Below are positions 35,184 to 43,569 of a DNA stretch of 64,000 nt, in pieces. The stretch's first letter is position 1, and each line of letters begins with the position of its first letter. A program made the position numbers and the translations under genes. This DNA is from Amycolatopsis sp. (GTDB taxonomy: Bacteria > Actinomycetota > Actinomycetes > Mycobacteriales > Pseudonocardiaceae). The DNA lies in NCBI RefSeq assembly GCF_025464955.1, contig NZ_JAODNM010000137.1:37065-101064 (forward strand), given 5' to 3'. The notes beneath the pieces were generated by a model. It worked only from the letters and a program-made list of their open reading frames with translations, was not told the DNA's origin and did no database searches.

Positions 35184-36341
35184 ATGGGTGAGCACGGCCG
35201 GTGGTCCGCTTTGGTCGACGCGATCAGCGCGGATGGCTATCTCGTTGATCAGTGGCGAATCCCGTTTGCCACGGTGGACCGTGCACGGTTCATTCCGGAT
35301 ACGATCTGGCGCCGGAATCCCGCTGGCGGCTACCTGCCGGTGCGCAAAGCGGAAAATCTTCGGGCGTGGCGGAAACCTATCTACCGCAACGAAGTTGTCG
35401 TTACCCAGGTCGATGACGGTGTACCGCTAGGGCCGAACGGAACCGGGCATTCTCCTACTTCCTCGTCCTCCATGCCCGGGGTCATGGCGGCGATGCTCAA
35501 AGCACTCGACGTCGAAGATGGTCACCAGGTCCTGGAAATCGGAACTGGGACCGGCTACAACACCGCGTTGCTGTGTGAACGTCTTGGTGATGAGCGGATA
35601 ACCTCGGTCGAGATCGACCCGGACGTCTCGGCGCATGCTCAAGCCGCACTGGCCCATGAGGGCTATGCACCGACATTGGTGTGCGCGGACGGCGAACAAG
35701 GCTGGCCGGGACGCGCGCCGTATGACCGAATAATTTCCACGGTTGGCGTACGCAACGCAGTGCCCTACGCCTGGGTCGCGCAAGCCGGCCCGGGTGCTGT
35801 CCTCGTGATTCCGTGGGCCACGTCGTACTTGGCATTGGGGCTGGCTCGGCTCGTGGTGAACTCCGAGGGCGTCGCGTCAGGTCATTTCGTGAACACCGCC
35901 AGCTTCATGGACCTCCGCGGTCGTCGGCAGGATGGTTTCATCCCCCAGCCGGATGACGAGCCCGATGCCGTCGAGTCCGTGAGCGAGCTTCACCCCTGGT
36001 ACGTCGCCGGTGACCATCCACGTGGCGCGTTCGCGGTGTCCGTCAAGCTGTCCGACTGTGAAAAGGACATGTTGTACCTCAACGATGAGCGCACCGCGCT
36101 GGAGCTGTTGGTGTGGGACACCGCCCACACGTCGTGGGCGACCGTCAACGTCACTCCGGAAGCGCACGCGATCGGCCGGTATGCCGTTCGCCAGTTCGGC
36201 CCGCGAAAGTTGTGGGACGAGATCGAGGCCGTCTACGAGTGGTGGGCACGCGAAGGGCGACCGGAGTACACCCGCTTCGGCCTTTCGGTCACGCCGGAGG
36301 GAACGCGGGTGTGGCTGGACGATCCTGCCAACGAGTGGTAG
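35184..36341 (+). CDS. Protein-L-isoaspartate O-methyltransferase-like protein
   Basis: 385-residue SAM-dependent methyltransferase of the PCMT family, with a long C-terminal extension. The SAM loop VLEIGTGTGYNTALLCERLG and the acidic SVEIDPDVSAHAQ match PCMT, as does the preceding SSSSMPGVMAAMLKALD. In actinobacteria such extended PCMT proteins often occur near DUF397/XRE genes or RiPP clusters; no precursor peptide is evident here. Substrate unknown. It is convergent with the DUF397-XRE pair. Confidence 0.85.
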   Translation: MGEHGRWSALVDAISADGYLVDQWRIPFATVDRARFIPDTIWRRNPAGGYLPVRKAENLRAWRKPIYRNEVVVTQVDDGVPLGPNGTGHSPTSSSSMPGVMAAMLKALDVEDGHQVLEIGTGTGYNTALLCERLGDERITSVEIDPDVSAHAQAALAHEGYAPTLVCADGEQGWPGRAPYDRIISTVGVRNAVPYAWVAQAGPGAVLVIPWATSYLALGLARLVVNSEGVASGHFVNTASFMDLRGRRQDGFIPQPDDEPDAVESVSELHPWYVAGDHPRGAFAVSVKLSDCEKDMLYLNDERTALELLVWDTAHTSWATVNVTPEAHAIGRYAVRQFGPRKLWDEIEAVYEWWAREGRPEYTRFGLSVTPEGTRVWLDDPANEW

Positions 36342-36460
36342 CTGTTCGGAGGGGAGTTGACGAGTCCTGCGAACACCAGTCGAGGCCGGAGCGGTCGGCG
36401 ACCCATGACCCCGTGAACTATTCCGACGCGGCAAAGGAACTCTTCACTGAGTTGCGCCGA

Positions 36461-36643
36461 CTATGGCGCGAGCCGGGTGACCTCGGTGAGGAAGGAGCGG
36501 AAGGCGGCAGGGGAGAGGGTGAGTACGCCGCCTTCGGGGTCCTTCGAGTCGCGAGTGGCAACGGAGTCGACGTCGACCGCAACTTCCACGCAGTTTCCAT
36601 TGTTTGAGCTGTAGCTGCTCTTGATCCATCGGGTGGCGGACAC
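36461..36643 (-). CDS. DUF397 protein
   Basis: 60-residue DUF397 protein: WIKSSYSSNNGNCVEVAV at the N-terminus and DPEGGVLTLSPAAFRSFLTEV at the C-terminus, both diagnostic. GTG start with a GGAGG site. It begins 14 bp after the XRE regulator's stop, the standard two-gene unit of Streptomyces/Amycolatopsis, where the DUF397 protein behaves as the partner or antagonist of the regulator. Confidence 0.9.
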   Translation of the reverse strand: MSATRWIKSSYSSNNGNCVEVAVDVDSVATRDSKDPEGGVLTLSPAAFRSFLTEVTRLAP

Positions 36644-36657
36644 GGGTGGCCTCCGGG

Positions 36658-37503
36658 CTAACTCCCGTCGATCAGCGATCTGATCAACGTGACTGACTTG
36701 GCCGGTGCGAGTGCGACCGACCGTAGGTTGTCAGCGGCCATTCTATACGTGTTCACGTTGTCCTGGTCTTGCACATAGACCGCGCCCTCCAAGTGCTCGC
36801 AGTAGGCGATGGACTGTGCGTGGGCGAAGTCAAGCAGGACGAAGGAGCCGCTGGTCGCGGCGTGCTGTCCGTCTTCTGGGCGTATCACCTGGATCGTGAT
36901 GTTGGGCTGTTTCGCCATCCGGAGGAGATGCTTGAACTGCGCTTGTCGTACCTCCGGCGTGCCGACATTGAGTCGGAGCGCTGCTTCGCCGATGACAGCA
37001 TGCAATTCAAGTGGATCATCGTCGGTGAGCCGTTGTGCGCGTGCCACCCGGAACGATACAAATCGTTCGCTGTGATCTGGGCGGACGAAACCGGCTGCGT
37101 CAGTTGTTGCCTGGGCGTAGTCAGCTGTCTGCAAGAGGCCTGGCAGAACCATCGGCTCGAAGGAGAACTCGGATTCGGCCAGTCCTTCGAGGCCGACGAA
37201 GGTCTTGAACCAGTCGGGGACGATGTGGGACCACGGTGCCCACCAGGACTTGCCGTCGGTGCTTCCGGCTAGGGAACTCAGGCGGTCGACGTCACGGGCT
37301 GAGGCACCGTAGAGCTCGAGGAGCTTCGCGACGTCATCCGGGTGCTGCTGGTAGCGACCGGTCTCCATGTGACCGACTTTCGCCCGGGTGATGCCGGAAC
37401 GTTTCGAGGCGTCACCGATCGTCAGGCTGGTCTGCTTGCGGAAGTGCGCCAGTTCGAGGCCGACCAGCCAGCGCAGCGCTGAGGGATCGTTTCGGGTCGC
37501 CAT
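36658..37503 (-). CDS. XRE-family regulator (HTH_31 plus DUF5753)
   Basis: 281-residue regulator. N-terminal helix-turn-helix LAHFRKQTSLTIGDASKRSGITRAKVGHMETGRYQQ-type region, then the DUF5753 sensing domain (WFKTFVGLEGLAESEFSFEPMVLPGLLQTADYAQA; VIGEAALRLNVG; FVLLDFAHAQSIAYCEHLEGAVYV-type). Paired with the downstream DUF397 gene. A 14-bp palindrome at 37564-37577, about 60 bp before its start, is a candidate operator for autoregulation. Confidence 0.9.
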   Translation of the reverse strand: MATRNDPSALRWLVGLELAHFRKQTSLTIGDASKRSGITRAKVGHMETGRYQQHPDDVAKLLELYGASARDVDRLSSLAGSTDGKSWWAPWSHIVPDWFKTFVGLEGLAESEFSFEPMVLPGLLQTADYAQATTDAAGFVRPDHSERFVSFRVARAQRLTDDDPLELHAVIGEAALRLNVGTPEVRQAQFKHLLRMAKQPNITIQVIRPEDGQHAATSGSFVLLDFAHAQSIAYCEHLEGAVYVQDQDNVNTYRMAADNLRSVALAPAKSVTLIRSLIDGS

Positions 37504-37563
37504 GGTAGAGATCCTCTCTCACCTCGCGGTGCCCGTCATTCACTCGTTGGAGTCTATCCGCTC

Positions 37564-37577
37564 GCTAGATATCTAGC
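37564..37577. promoter_or_regulatory. Candidate operator GCTAGATATCTAGC
   Basis: Perfect 14-bp palindrome in an AT-richer stretch between the divergent XRE regulator and the gene at 37612. A half-site-like TTGCTAGC follows 15 bp later. Assignment to the XRE regulator is by position only. Confidence 0.55.
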
Positions 37578-37611
37578 TTAGAGTCTTGCTAGCCAGTGTT
37601 ACGAGGAGGAC

Positions 37612-37815
37612 GTGGTGGAGTACAGTGAGTTGATGTTGTCGGTGCTGGAGGCCGAGGTCCAGGAGCGGACGCCCAAGCTCTTCGCGCTCTACGGCGTGTC
37701 CGACTCGGCTGAGGCCATCTTCCGCCGTCGGTCCCGGTTCGCCGACGCGCGGCTGGTGTGGCTGTACGAGCCGGAGCGGCCGGCGCAGGAGGACTACGAC
37801 CTGGCCGGGGGCTGA
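37612..37815 (+). CDS. Small hypothetical protein
   Basis: 67-residue protein (MVEYSELMLSVLEAEVQERTP...) with a strong GAGGAGG ribosome site just upstream; GTG at 37612 or 37615 is the start. No membrane segment or recognised domain. High-GC3 codon use supports that it is real. It is divergent from the XRE gene and only 26 bp before the FAH-family gene, with which it may share a transcript. Confidence 0.65.
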   Translation: MVEYSELMLSVLEAEVQERTPKLFALYGVSDSAEAIFRRRSRFADARLVWLYEPERPAQEDYDLAGG

Positions 37816-37841
37816 TCGGCGGGGGTCGTAGACTCGTTGAC

Positions 37842-38615
37842 GTGCGCTTAGCCCGAATTGCTCATCCGTCCGGTGGAGTCGCCTTCGCTTCGGTCGAAGG
37901 TGACGGAGACGACGCCCAGGTCCTCGAGATCGCCGAACACCCGTTCGGGCAGCCGAACTTCACCGGCCGCCGCTGGCCGCTGGCCGACGTCCGGGTGCTC
38001 GCGCCGATCCTGCCGTCGAAGGTCATCGCGGTCGGCCGCAACTACGCCAAGCACGCGGCCGAGTTCGGCAACGAGGTACCGACGGCCCCGATGCTGTTCA
38101 TCAAGCCGTCGACCTCGGTGATCGGGCCCAACGCGGCCATCAAGCTGCCGAAGGCGTCCTCGCGGGTGGATTTCGAGGGCGAGCTGGCCATCGTCATCGG
38201 GCAGCCGGTCAAGAACGTGCCGGCGTCGAAGGCGGCCGCCGCGATCCTCGGGTATACCGTCGCGAACGACGTCAGCGCTCGTGACCTGCAGAAGTCCGAT
38301 GGCCAGTGGGGCCGGGCGAAGGGTTTCGACACCTTCTGCCCGCTCGGGCCGTGGATCGAGACGTCCCTCGACGCGTCCGATCTGACGCTGCGCACCGAGG
38401 TGAGTGGCGAGCTCAAGCAGGACGGCCGCACCTCGGACCTCGTGCACTCGATCGAGGAGCTCGTCGAGTTCATCTCCGGCGTGATGACGCTGCTGCCGGG
38501 CGACGTGATCCTCACCGGCACCCCCGAAGGCGTCGGCGAGATCACCGACGGCGACGAGGTGTCCATCACCATCGAGGGCATCGGCACGCTCACCAACCCG
38601 GTACAGCACGCCTGA
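37842..38615 (+). CDS. Fumarylacetoacetate hydrolase family protein
   Basis: 257-residue metal-dependent hydrolase/isomerase/decarboxylase. Core motifs: VIAVGRNYAKHAAEFGNEVP, MLFIKPSTSVIGP, VDFEGELAIVIG (metal-binding Glu), YTVANDVSARDLQ and DVILTGTPEGVG. Typical substrates are acylpyruvates, fumarylacetoacetate-type diketones or oxaloacetate. GTG 37842 start matches homologues beginning MRLARI. Widely conserved upstream of gltX in actinobacteria, as here with merR, trx and a monooxygenase inserted. Confidence 0.9.
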   Translation: MRLARIAHPSGGVAFASVEGDGDDAQVLEIAEHPFGQPNFTGRRWPLADVRVLAPILPSKVIAVGRNYAKHAAEFGNEVPTAPMLFIKPSTSVIGPNAAIKLPKASSRVDFEGELAIVIGQPVKNVPASKAAAAILGYTVANDVSARDLQKSDGQWGRAKGFDTFCPLGPWIETSLDASDLTLRTEVSGELKQDGRTSDLVHSIEELVEFISGVMTLLPGDVILTGTPEGVGEITDGDEVSITIEGIGTLTNPVQHA

Positions 38616-38623
38616 TTCTTGCC

Positions 38624-38639
38624 TTGACGTGAACGTCAA
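38624..38639. promoter_or_regulatory. MerR-type operator/promoter
   Basis: TTGACGTGAACGTCAA: 7-bp inverted arms with a 2-bp centre that also contains a -35 TTGACG, 18 bp before the merR start. Overlap of the dyad with the promoter is what MerR proteins use, so this is the probable autoregulatory site of merR-trxA. Confidence 0.65.
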
Positions 38640-38656
38640 AGTTTACGATCGAAGGC

Positions 38657-39082
38657 ATGCGAATCGGTGAGCTCGCGCAGCGCACGGGGACCACGACACG
38701 GGCCCTGCGGTTCTATGAATCGCAGGGCCTCCTCGACGCGCCGCATCGCACGTCCAACGGGTACCGCGAGTACGACGAAGAGGACTTGCGGCTCGTCAAC
38801 GAAATCCTGACCCTGCAGACGGTCGGTTTCACACTCGAGGACACGCGCCCCTTCGTTGCGTGCCTGCGGGCGGGCAACGAGTCCGGGGATTCCTGCGTCG
38901 ACTCGATCGAGGTCTACCGGCGCAAGCTGGCCGAAGTCGACGCGTGTCTCAGTCGGCTTTCAGCTGTGCGCACGGGGCTCCACGAGAAGCTCGCCGAGGC
39001 GTTGACCAGGCAAGACGTCCCTGTTTACCGAGCGGATCCGTGTGTCGTCGCGGACCCGCTCCCCGCGCTTGAGGAGCACTGA
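38657..39082 (+). CDS. MerR family transcriptional regulator
   Basis: 141-residue MerR regulator: winged helix MRIGELAQRTGTTTRALRFYE and GYREYDEEDLRLVNEI, then a coiled-coil (VYRRKLAEVDACLSRLSAV). Cysteines at 69, 80, 97 and 129 could serve as thiol or metal sensors. Its stop codon is directly followed by the thioredoxin ATG, so the two are co-translated; a thiol-stress switch controlling thioredoxin is the natural reading. The effector cannot be determined from sequence. Confidence 0.9.
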   Translation: MRIGELAQRTGTTTRALRFYESQGLLDAPHRTSNGYREYDEEDLRLVNEILTLQTVGFTLEDTRPFVACLRAGNESGDSCVDSIEVYRRKLAEVDACLSRLSAVRTGLHEKLAEALTRQDVPVYRADPCVVADPLPALEEH

Positions 39083-39427
39083 ATGTCCGTTGCAGTTTCC
39101 GGTGAGGTCCTGCCCGTCACCGACGCCACCTTCGCCGAAGAAGTCCTGAAGCACGGCCAGCCGGTCCTCGTGGACTTCTGGGCGACGTGGTGCGGGCCGT
39201 GCCGCATGGTCGCGCCCGTCCTCGCCGAGATCGCCGCCGAGCGCGCCGACTCGCTGACCATCCGCAAGATCAACGCCGACGAGAACTCCGAGACCATGCG
39301 GACCTACCAGGTGATGTCGCTGCCGACGTTGATCCTGTTCCTCGACGGCAAGCCCGTGCAGGCCTTCGTCGGCGCCCGCCCGAAGACCCGCCTCCTGGCC
39401 GAGTTGGATGCCGCCCTGGCCGTCTAG
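39083..39427 (+). CDS. trxA: Thioredoxin
   Basis: 114-residue thioredoxin with the active site WCGPC (Cys37, Cys40), the preceding VLVDFWAT strand and the cis-proline loop SLPTLILFLDG. Cytoplasmic disulfide reductase. No thioredoxin reductase is adjacent, so it is probably not the housekeeping trxA of a trxB-trxA pair but a MerR-controlled extra copy. Confidence 0.93.
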   Translation: MSVAVSGEVLPVTDATFAEEVLKHGQPVLVDFWATWCGPCRMVAPVLAEIAAERADSLTIRKINADENSETMRTYQVMSLPTLILFLDGKPVQAFVGARPKTRLLAELDAALAV

Positions 39428-39430
39428 AGT

Positions 39431-39474
39431 TCGTGAGTGTTCCGGCCGGTTCTAGGCGGCCGGAACGCTCACGA
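39431..39474. terminator. GTGAGTGTTCCGGCCG hairpin
   Basis: 18-bp inverted repeat with one G-U pair and an 8-nt loop (GTTCTAGG), filling the gap between convergent trxA and the FAD monooxygenase. Same family and same placement as 20221-20260. Confidence 0.8.
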
Positions 39475-39477
39475 GTC

Positions 39478-40722
39478 TTAGGCCTGCCGCTTCGCGAAGT
39501 CGGGCGCGTGTTCCGGCCGGAACCCGATGCCGATCAGGTACGCCGGGAAGAACGACAGCTGCGGGATGAGCGTGAACAGCCTGGCCATCCCCGGCGGCGG
39601 ACCGTTGCGCTTGCCGGCGAGCACCGGCATCAACGCCAGGTGTTGCAACCCGCGCTGCAGTACCTGGACCAGGAAAGTCGGTGTCAGGCGACGACGCCGG
39701 ACCTTCGCGAGGTCCTTCGGCGTCACCTGCCCGCGCAGCAGCGGCCCGGCGAGCAGATGCGCCGTCGCGACCGCGTCCTGGACCGCGAGGTTGATCCCGA
39801 CCCCGCCCATCGGCGACATCGCGTGCGCCGCGTCGCCGATGCACAGCACTCCCTTGTCGTGCCAGCGGCGCAGGCGGTTGAGCCGGACTTCGAGGAACTT
39901 GACGTCGTCCATCGATTCGAGCGTGTCGACGCGGCCGGCGAACCACGGCACCAGGTCGGCGATGTCACGCCGGAACGACTCGATCCCCTTGGCCCGCAAC
40001 CGCGCGTCCGTTCCCTTGGGCGCGAGGTAGGCGATCTGGTAGTAGCCCTCGCGCGGGATCAGGACGCCGAAATGGCCGTTGCGCATCTGCGGGGTGAGCG
40101 CCGATCCCTGGTCTCCTTCGTACCTCGGCAGGCGGAACCACCAGGCGTCGAAGCGGACAGGGAGCTCCTTCGGCTTCAGGTTCGCCAACCGGCGGACGAT
40201 CGACCAGCGGCCGTCCGTCCCGACTGTGAGGTCGGCGTGCAGCTCGCCGTCGGTGCCGTCCGCGGTCCGGTAGTGCACACCGGTGACCCGGCCAGATTCC
40301 CGAAGCAGGCCCGTGACCTCGGTGTTCATCCGCAGGGTGAACGTCGACTCGGCCTTGCCTGCCTCAGCCAGCAGGTCGAGCAGGTCCCACTGCGGGACCA
40401 TCGCGACGTACGGGTGATCGACCCTCAGCCGCGCCATGTCGCCGAAGATCAGGTTGGTCTCCGCATCGATCGCGAAGCCGACCTTGTCGAGCTTGCTTTG
40501 CGGCAGCTCGGCGAAGCGTTCGCCCAGCCCGAGTTCGTCGAGCAGTTTCAACGTCGTGGGGTGCACGGTGTCGCCGCGGAAATCGCGCAGGAAGTCGTTG
40601 TGCTTCTCCAGCACGGTCACCTCCACCCCGGCCCTAGCGAGCAGCAGCCCCAGGAACATCCCCGCGGGACCGCCACCGACGACTACGCAGGTCGTGCGTT
40701 CAGTCGGCTTGTTCACGGTCAT
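39478..40722 (-). CDS. FAD-dependent monooxygenase (PHBH/TfdB-like)
   Basis: 414-residue class A flavin monooxygenase. FAD motif VVVGGGPAGMFLGLLLARAG, the DG motif as VGTDGRWSIVR and the GD motif CIGDAAHAMSPMGGVGINLAVQDA are complete. Substrate unknown, probably a phenolic or polycyclic compound; FAD-dependent oxidoreductases of this type with an NGPPPGMARL C-terminus are common in Amycolatopsis. ATG 40722 follows AAAAAGGGG; a neighbouring ATG at 40725 is equally possible. Divergent from gltX. Confidence 0.88.
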   Translation of the reverse strand: MTVNKPTERTTCVVVGGGPAGMFLGLLLARAGVEVTVLEKHNDFLRDFRGDTVHPTTLKLLDELGLGERFAELPQSKLDKVGFAIDAETNLIFGDMARLRVDHPYVAMVPQWDLLDLLAEAGKAESTFTLRMNTEVTGLLRESGRVTGVHYRTADGTDGELHADLTVGTDGRWSIVRRLANLKPKELPVRFDAWWFRLPRYEGDQGSALTPQMRNGHFGVLIPREGYYQIAYLAPKGTDARLRAKGIESFRRDIADLVPWFAGRVDTLESMDDVKFLEVRLNRLRRWHDKGVLCIGDAAHAMSPMGGVGINLAVQDAVATAHLLAGPLLRGQVTPKDLAKVRRRRLTPTFLVQVLQRGLQHLALMPVLAGKRNGPPPGMARLFTLIPQLSFFPAYLIGIGFRPEHAPDFAKRQA

Positions 40723-40867
40723 CATCCCCTTTTTCATCACTTGTTGAATAAACTCACCATGCACCCGGAGTCCTCGGTACGTCAACCCCTCCCGTCGCCC
40801 ACCACCACCCTTTTAAGGTGACGCTCCGCGTCGCAGCCTCATTGGGCCCAGATACGCTGATCGGGCT

Positions 40868-42346
40868 ATGACTGACACCACGCCTGTACGCGCGCGCTTC
40901 TGCCCATCGCCGACCGGTACCCCGCATGTCGGGATGATCCGCACGGCCCTGTTCAACTGGGCTTTCGCCCGCCATAACGGCGGCAGCCTGGTGTTCCGGA
41001 TCGAGGACACGGACGCCGCGCGCGACTCCCAGGAGTCCTACGAACAGCTGCTCGACGGCCTTCGCTGGCTGGGTATCGACTGGGACGAGGGCCCTGAGAA
41101 GGGCGGCGAGTACGGGCCATACCGCCAGAGCGAGCGTCGCGACATCTACGCCGACGTCGCCGCGAGGCTCCTCGCAGCCGGCGAGCTGTACGAGGCGTAC
41201 TCGACGAACGAAGAGGTCGAGGCGCGCCGTAAGGCCGCGGGTCAGGACCCAAAGCTCGGGTACGACAACTTCGACCGCGAACTCACCGATGAGCAGCGCG
41301 CCGCGTTCGTCGCCGAGGGCCGGGTGCCCGTGCTGCGGCTGCCGATGCCGGCCGAGGACATCACGTGGACCGACCTCGTCCGCGGGGAGATCACCTTCCC
41401 GGCCGGCACGATCCCGGACCCGGTTCTCGTGCGCGGCACCGGTGACCCGCTGTACACGCTGACCAACCCGGTCGACGACGCGCTGATGCGCATCACGCAC
41501 GTCCTCCGCGGTGAGGACCTCCTGCCGTCGACGCCGCGCCAGATCGCGCTGTACGCGGCGCTGCGGCGCATCGGGGTCACCGACTTCACCCCCGAGTTCG
41601 GTCACATGCCGTCGGTGCTGGGTGACGGCAACAAGAAGCTGTCCAAACGGGATCCGTCGTCGAACCTGTTCCACTACCGGGACCGCGGGTTCATCCCCGA
41701 GGGCCTGCTGAACTACCTGTCGCTGCTCGGCTGGTCCATCGGCGACGACCGCGACGTGTTCAGCACGGAGGAGCTCGTCGCCGCGTTCGACATCACGAAA
41801 GTCAGTTCGAACCCGGCGCGCTTCGACGTCAAGAAGGCCGAGGCGATCAACGGCCAGCACATCCGCGCGCTCGGCGCCGAGGACTTCGTCACGCGCGTGA
41901 TCCCGTATCTCGCCACCGGCGGTGTGCTGCCGGCGTCGCCGAGTGACGAGCAGCTCGCGAAGCTGCGCACGATCGCTCCGCTCGTCCAGGAGCGGATTAT
42001 CGTGCTGTCGGACTCCGTGGACATGTTGAGGTTCCTTTTCATCGACGAGGAAACCTTTGCCCCGGAAGAAGATGCCGCGACGAAGGTGCTCAACCCGGAC
42101 GCCGAGCCTGTACTGCGCACGGCGATCGGCGCGCTGGAGGCACTGCCCGCGTGGGAGACCGCGGCCATCGAGCAGGCACTCAAGGACGCGCTCGTCGAAG
42201 GGCTGGGTCTCAAGCCCCGCAAGGCTTTTGCCCCCGTTCGCGTCGCGATCACCGGCCGGACAGTTTCGCCGCCGCTGTACGAATCCATGGAGCTGCTGGG
42301 CCGCGAAGTCTCATTGGGACGCTTGAACCGGGCACTTCCCAAGTAA
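40868..42346 (+). CDS. gltX: Glutamyl-tRNA synthetase
   Basis: 492-residue class Ic synthetase. Its HIGH-equivalent is PHVG within FCPSPTGTPHVGMIR (residues 11-25) and the KMSKS-equivalent is KLSKR. With GatCAB in the same window and no GlnRS, it should be the non-discriminating type charging Glu onto both tRNA-Glu and tRNA-Gln. Followed by a HAD phosphatase and the genes for exactly these two tRNAs. Confidence 0.97.
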   Translation: MTDTTPVRARFCPSPTGTPHVGMIRTALFNWAFARHNGGSLVFRIEDTDAARDSQESYEQLLDGLRWLGIDWDEGPEKGGEYGPYRQSERRDIYADVAARLLAAGELYEAYSTNEEVEARRKAAGQDPKLGYDNFDRELTDEQRAAFVAEGRVPVLRLPMPAEDITWTDLVRGEITFPAGTIPDPVLVRGTGDPLYTLTNPVDDALMRITHVLRGEDLLPSTPRQIALYAALRRIGVTDFTPEFGHMPSVLGDGNKKLSKRDPSSNLFHYRDRGFIPEGLLNYLSLLGWSIGDDRDVFSTEELVAAFDITKVSSNPARFDVKKAEAINGQHIRALGAEDFVTRVIPYLATGGVLPASPSDEQLAKLRTIAPLVQERIIVLSDSVDMLRFLFIDEETFAPEEDAATKVLNPDAEPVLRTAIGALEALPAWETAAIEQALKDALVEGLGLKPRKAFAPVRVAITGRTVSPPLYESMELLGREVSLGRLNRALPK

Positions 42347-42458
42347 CTGAAGTGATACGGCGCACCGACTCGGAGTAGAGCAGGCTCGGCGAAAGAGACC
42401 AATGGGTATCACCTCGTTGGCCGAATCGGTGGCGCGCTGGTTGCCCTAACCTCGCTAG

Positions 42459-43238
42459 GTGGAATCCTCGTTCGACCCTTGGTCCCCGCCCGCGCTCCGG
42501 TTGGTGTGTCTGGACATCGACGACACGCTGATCAACTGCACGGCGGCGCTGCGCCGCACGCTGCACGCGCTGACCGGCCGCGGGGACATGTGGCCGCTGT
42601 GGGACCTCATCACCGAGGAACATGTCGCACTCGTCGTCGCAGGCAAGATCGAGTACGCGTCGATGCACGAACGCCGGACTGAGTGCTTCCTGGCCGAGCT
42701 CGGCGTCGTCGTCGACGCGGCCGAGGTGCTCAGCTTCGAACGTCGTCGCCGTGAGCTGCTCTCACGATCGTGGCGGCTCTTCGACGACGTCCTGCCCTGC
42801 CTGGACTGGCTACGGGCCGCCGGTGTCCTCCTCGCGGCCATCACCAACGCCTCCGGCGCCCACCAGCGCGCGAAGATCGCCGACCTCGGCCTGGCGCCCT
42901 ACTTCGACCACGTCGCCATCGCCGGCGAACTCGGCGTAGCCAAACCCGATCCGGTGATCTTCACCTCGGTTTGTCTCGCCCTCGACTGCGCCCTGACGGC
43001 CACCGTCCACGTCGGCGACAAACTCGACACCGACGCAGTCGGCGCCCGCGATGCCGGCCTCGGCGCCGTCTGGCTCGACCGCGACGACACCGGACTCGCC
43101 ACCCCCGACGGCGTCCACCTCATCAGCGGCCTCGCCGAGCTGCCTGAGCTGCTGGTTTCCGAATTCGCCACGATCGGCGTCCCGGCCCCGCGCACCCAGC
43201 GCGACCCCCTTGTCCGAGCGCGCGACAGGGTAAGCTAG
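42459..43238 (+). CDS. HAD family hydrolase
   Basis: 259-residue haloacid-dehalogenase-type phosphatase. Motif I LDIDDTL (nucleophile Asp19, acid Asp21), motif II in AAITNAS, motif III Lys in GVAKPDPVIF, motif IV HVGDKLDTDAVGARDAGLGAVWLDR. The helical cap between motifs I and II is of the YjjG/C1 type, suggesting nucleotide or small phosphoester substrates. GTG start. Conserved position between gltX and the tRNAs in this group. Confidence 0.9.
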   Translation: MESSFDPWSPPALRLVCLDIDDTLINCTAALRRTLHALTGRGDMWPLWDLITEEHVALVVAGKIEYASMHERRTECFLAELGVVVDAAEVLSFERRRRELLSRSWRLFDDVLPCLDWLRAAGVLLAAITNASGAHQRAKIADLGLAPYFDHVAIAGELGVAKPDPVIFTSVCLALDCALTATVHVGDKLDTDAVGARDAGLGAVWLDRDDTGLATPDGVHLISGLAELPELLVSEFATIGVPAPRTQRDPLVRARDRVS

Positions 43239-43306
43239 TATTTCTTCTCGGTGGAGCTGAGCCAACAAGGGCCGTGAAAGCGGTTCAGGTTAACTCAGAG
43301 TCACAG

Positions 43307-43378
43307 TGGGGTATGGTGTAATTGGCAACACAGCTGGTTCTGGTCCAGTCGTTCTAGGTTCGAGTCCTGGTACCCCAG
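43307..43378 (+). tRNA. tRNA-Gln(CTG)
   Basis: 72-nt cloverleaf. Acceptor TGGGGTA/TACCCCA with discriminator G, anticodon loop TTCTGGT (anticodon CTG) on a GCTGG/CCAGT stem and T-loop GTTCGAGTC. The first pair is U1-A72, the identity element recognised by bacterial GatCAB. No CCA is encoded. Confidence 0.95.
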
Positions 43379-43437
43379 CTGCGAAGAGTGAACAAGCCTC
43401 TGGTAAGTTCTTCCTCGCAACAAGAGAAAAGTTCAAG

Positions 43438-43510
43438 GCCCCCGTCGTCTAGCGGCCTAGGACGCCGCCCTCTCACGGCGGTAGCGTGGGTTCGAATCCC
43501 ATCGGGGGTA
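43438..43510 (+). tRNA. tRNA-Glu(CTC)
   Basis: 73-nt cloverleaf. Acceptor GCCCCCG/CGGGGGT (first pair G-U), anticodon loop CCTCTCA with anticodon CTC on a CCGCC/GGCGG-type stem, T-loop GTTCGAATC, discriminator A, no encoded CCA. 59 bp after tRNA-Gln. Its 3' side borders the accessory region that starts with a recombinase pseudogene, so it is the probable attachment site. Confidence 0.95.
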
Positions 43511-43526
43511 CGTTTCAGATCTACAA

Positions 43527-43568
43527 CAGCGATCCCGGCCTGTTTACCAGGCTGGGATCGCTGTTTTT
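43527..43568 (+). terminator. tRNA operon terminator
   Basis: 16-bp stem (CAGCGATCCCGGCCTG with CAGGCTGGGATCGCTG, one G-U pair), 5-nt loop TTTAC, then TTTTT at 43564-43568. A canonical intrinsic terminator 17 bp after tRNA-Glu; host sequence therefore extends at least this far before the element remnant. Confidence 0.88.
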
Positions 43569-43569
43569 G

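Noticed and set aside
43354..43568. Extension of the recombinase frame through both tRNA genes
   Set aside because: Read-through on the strand opposite the tRNAs gives the well-known artefactual GIRTHATAV-type tail; the true end is before the tRNA terminator.
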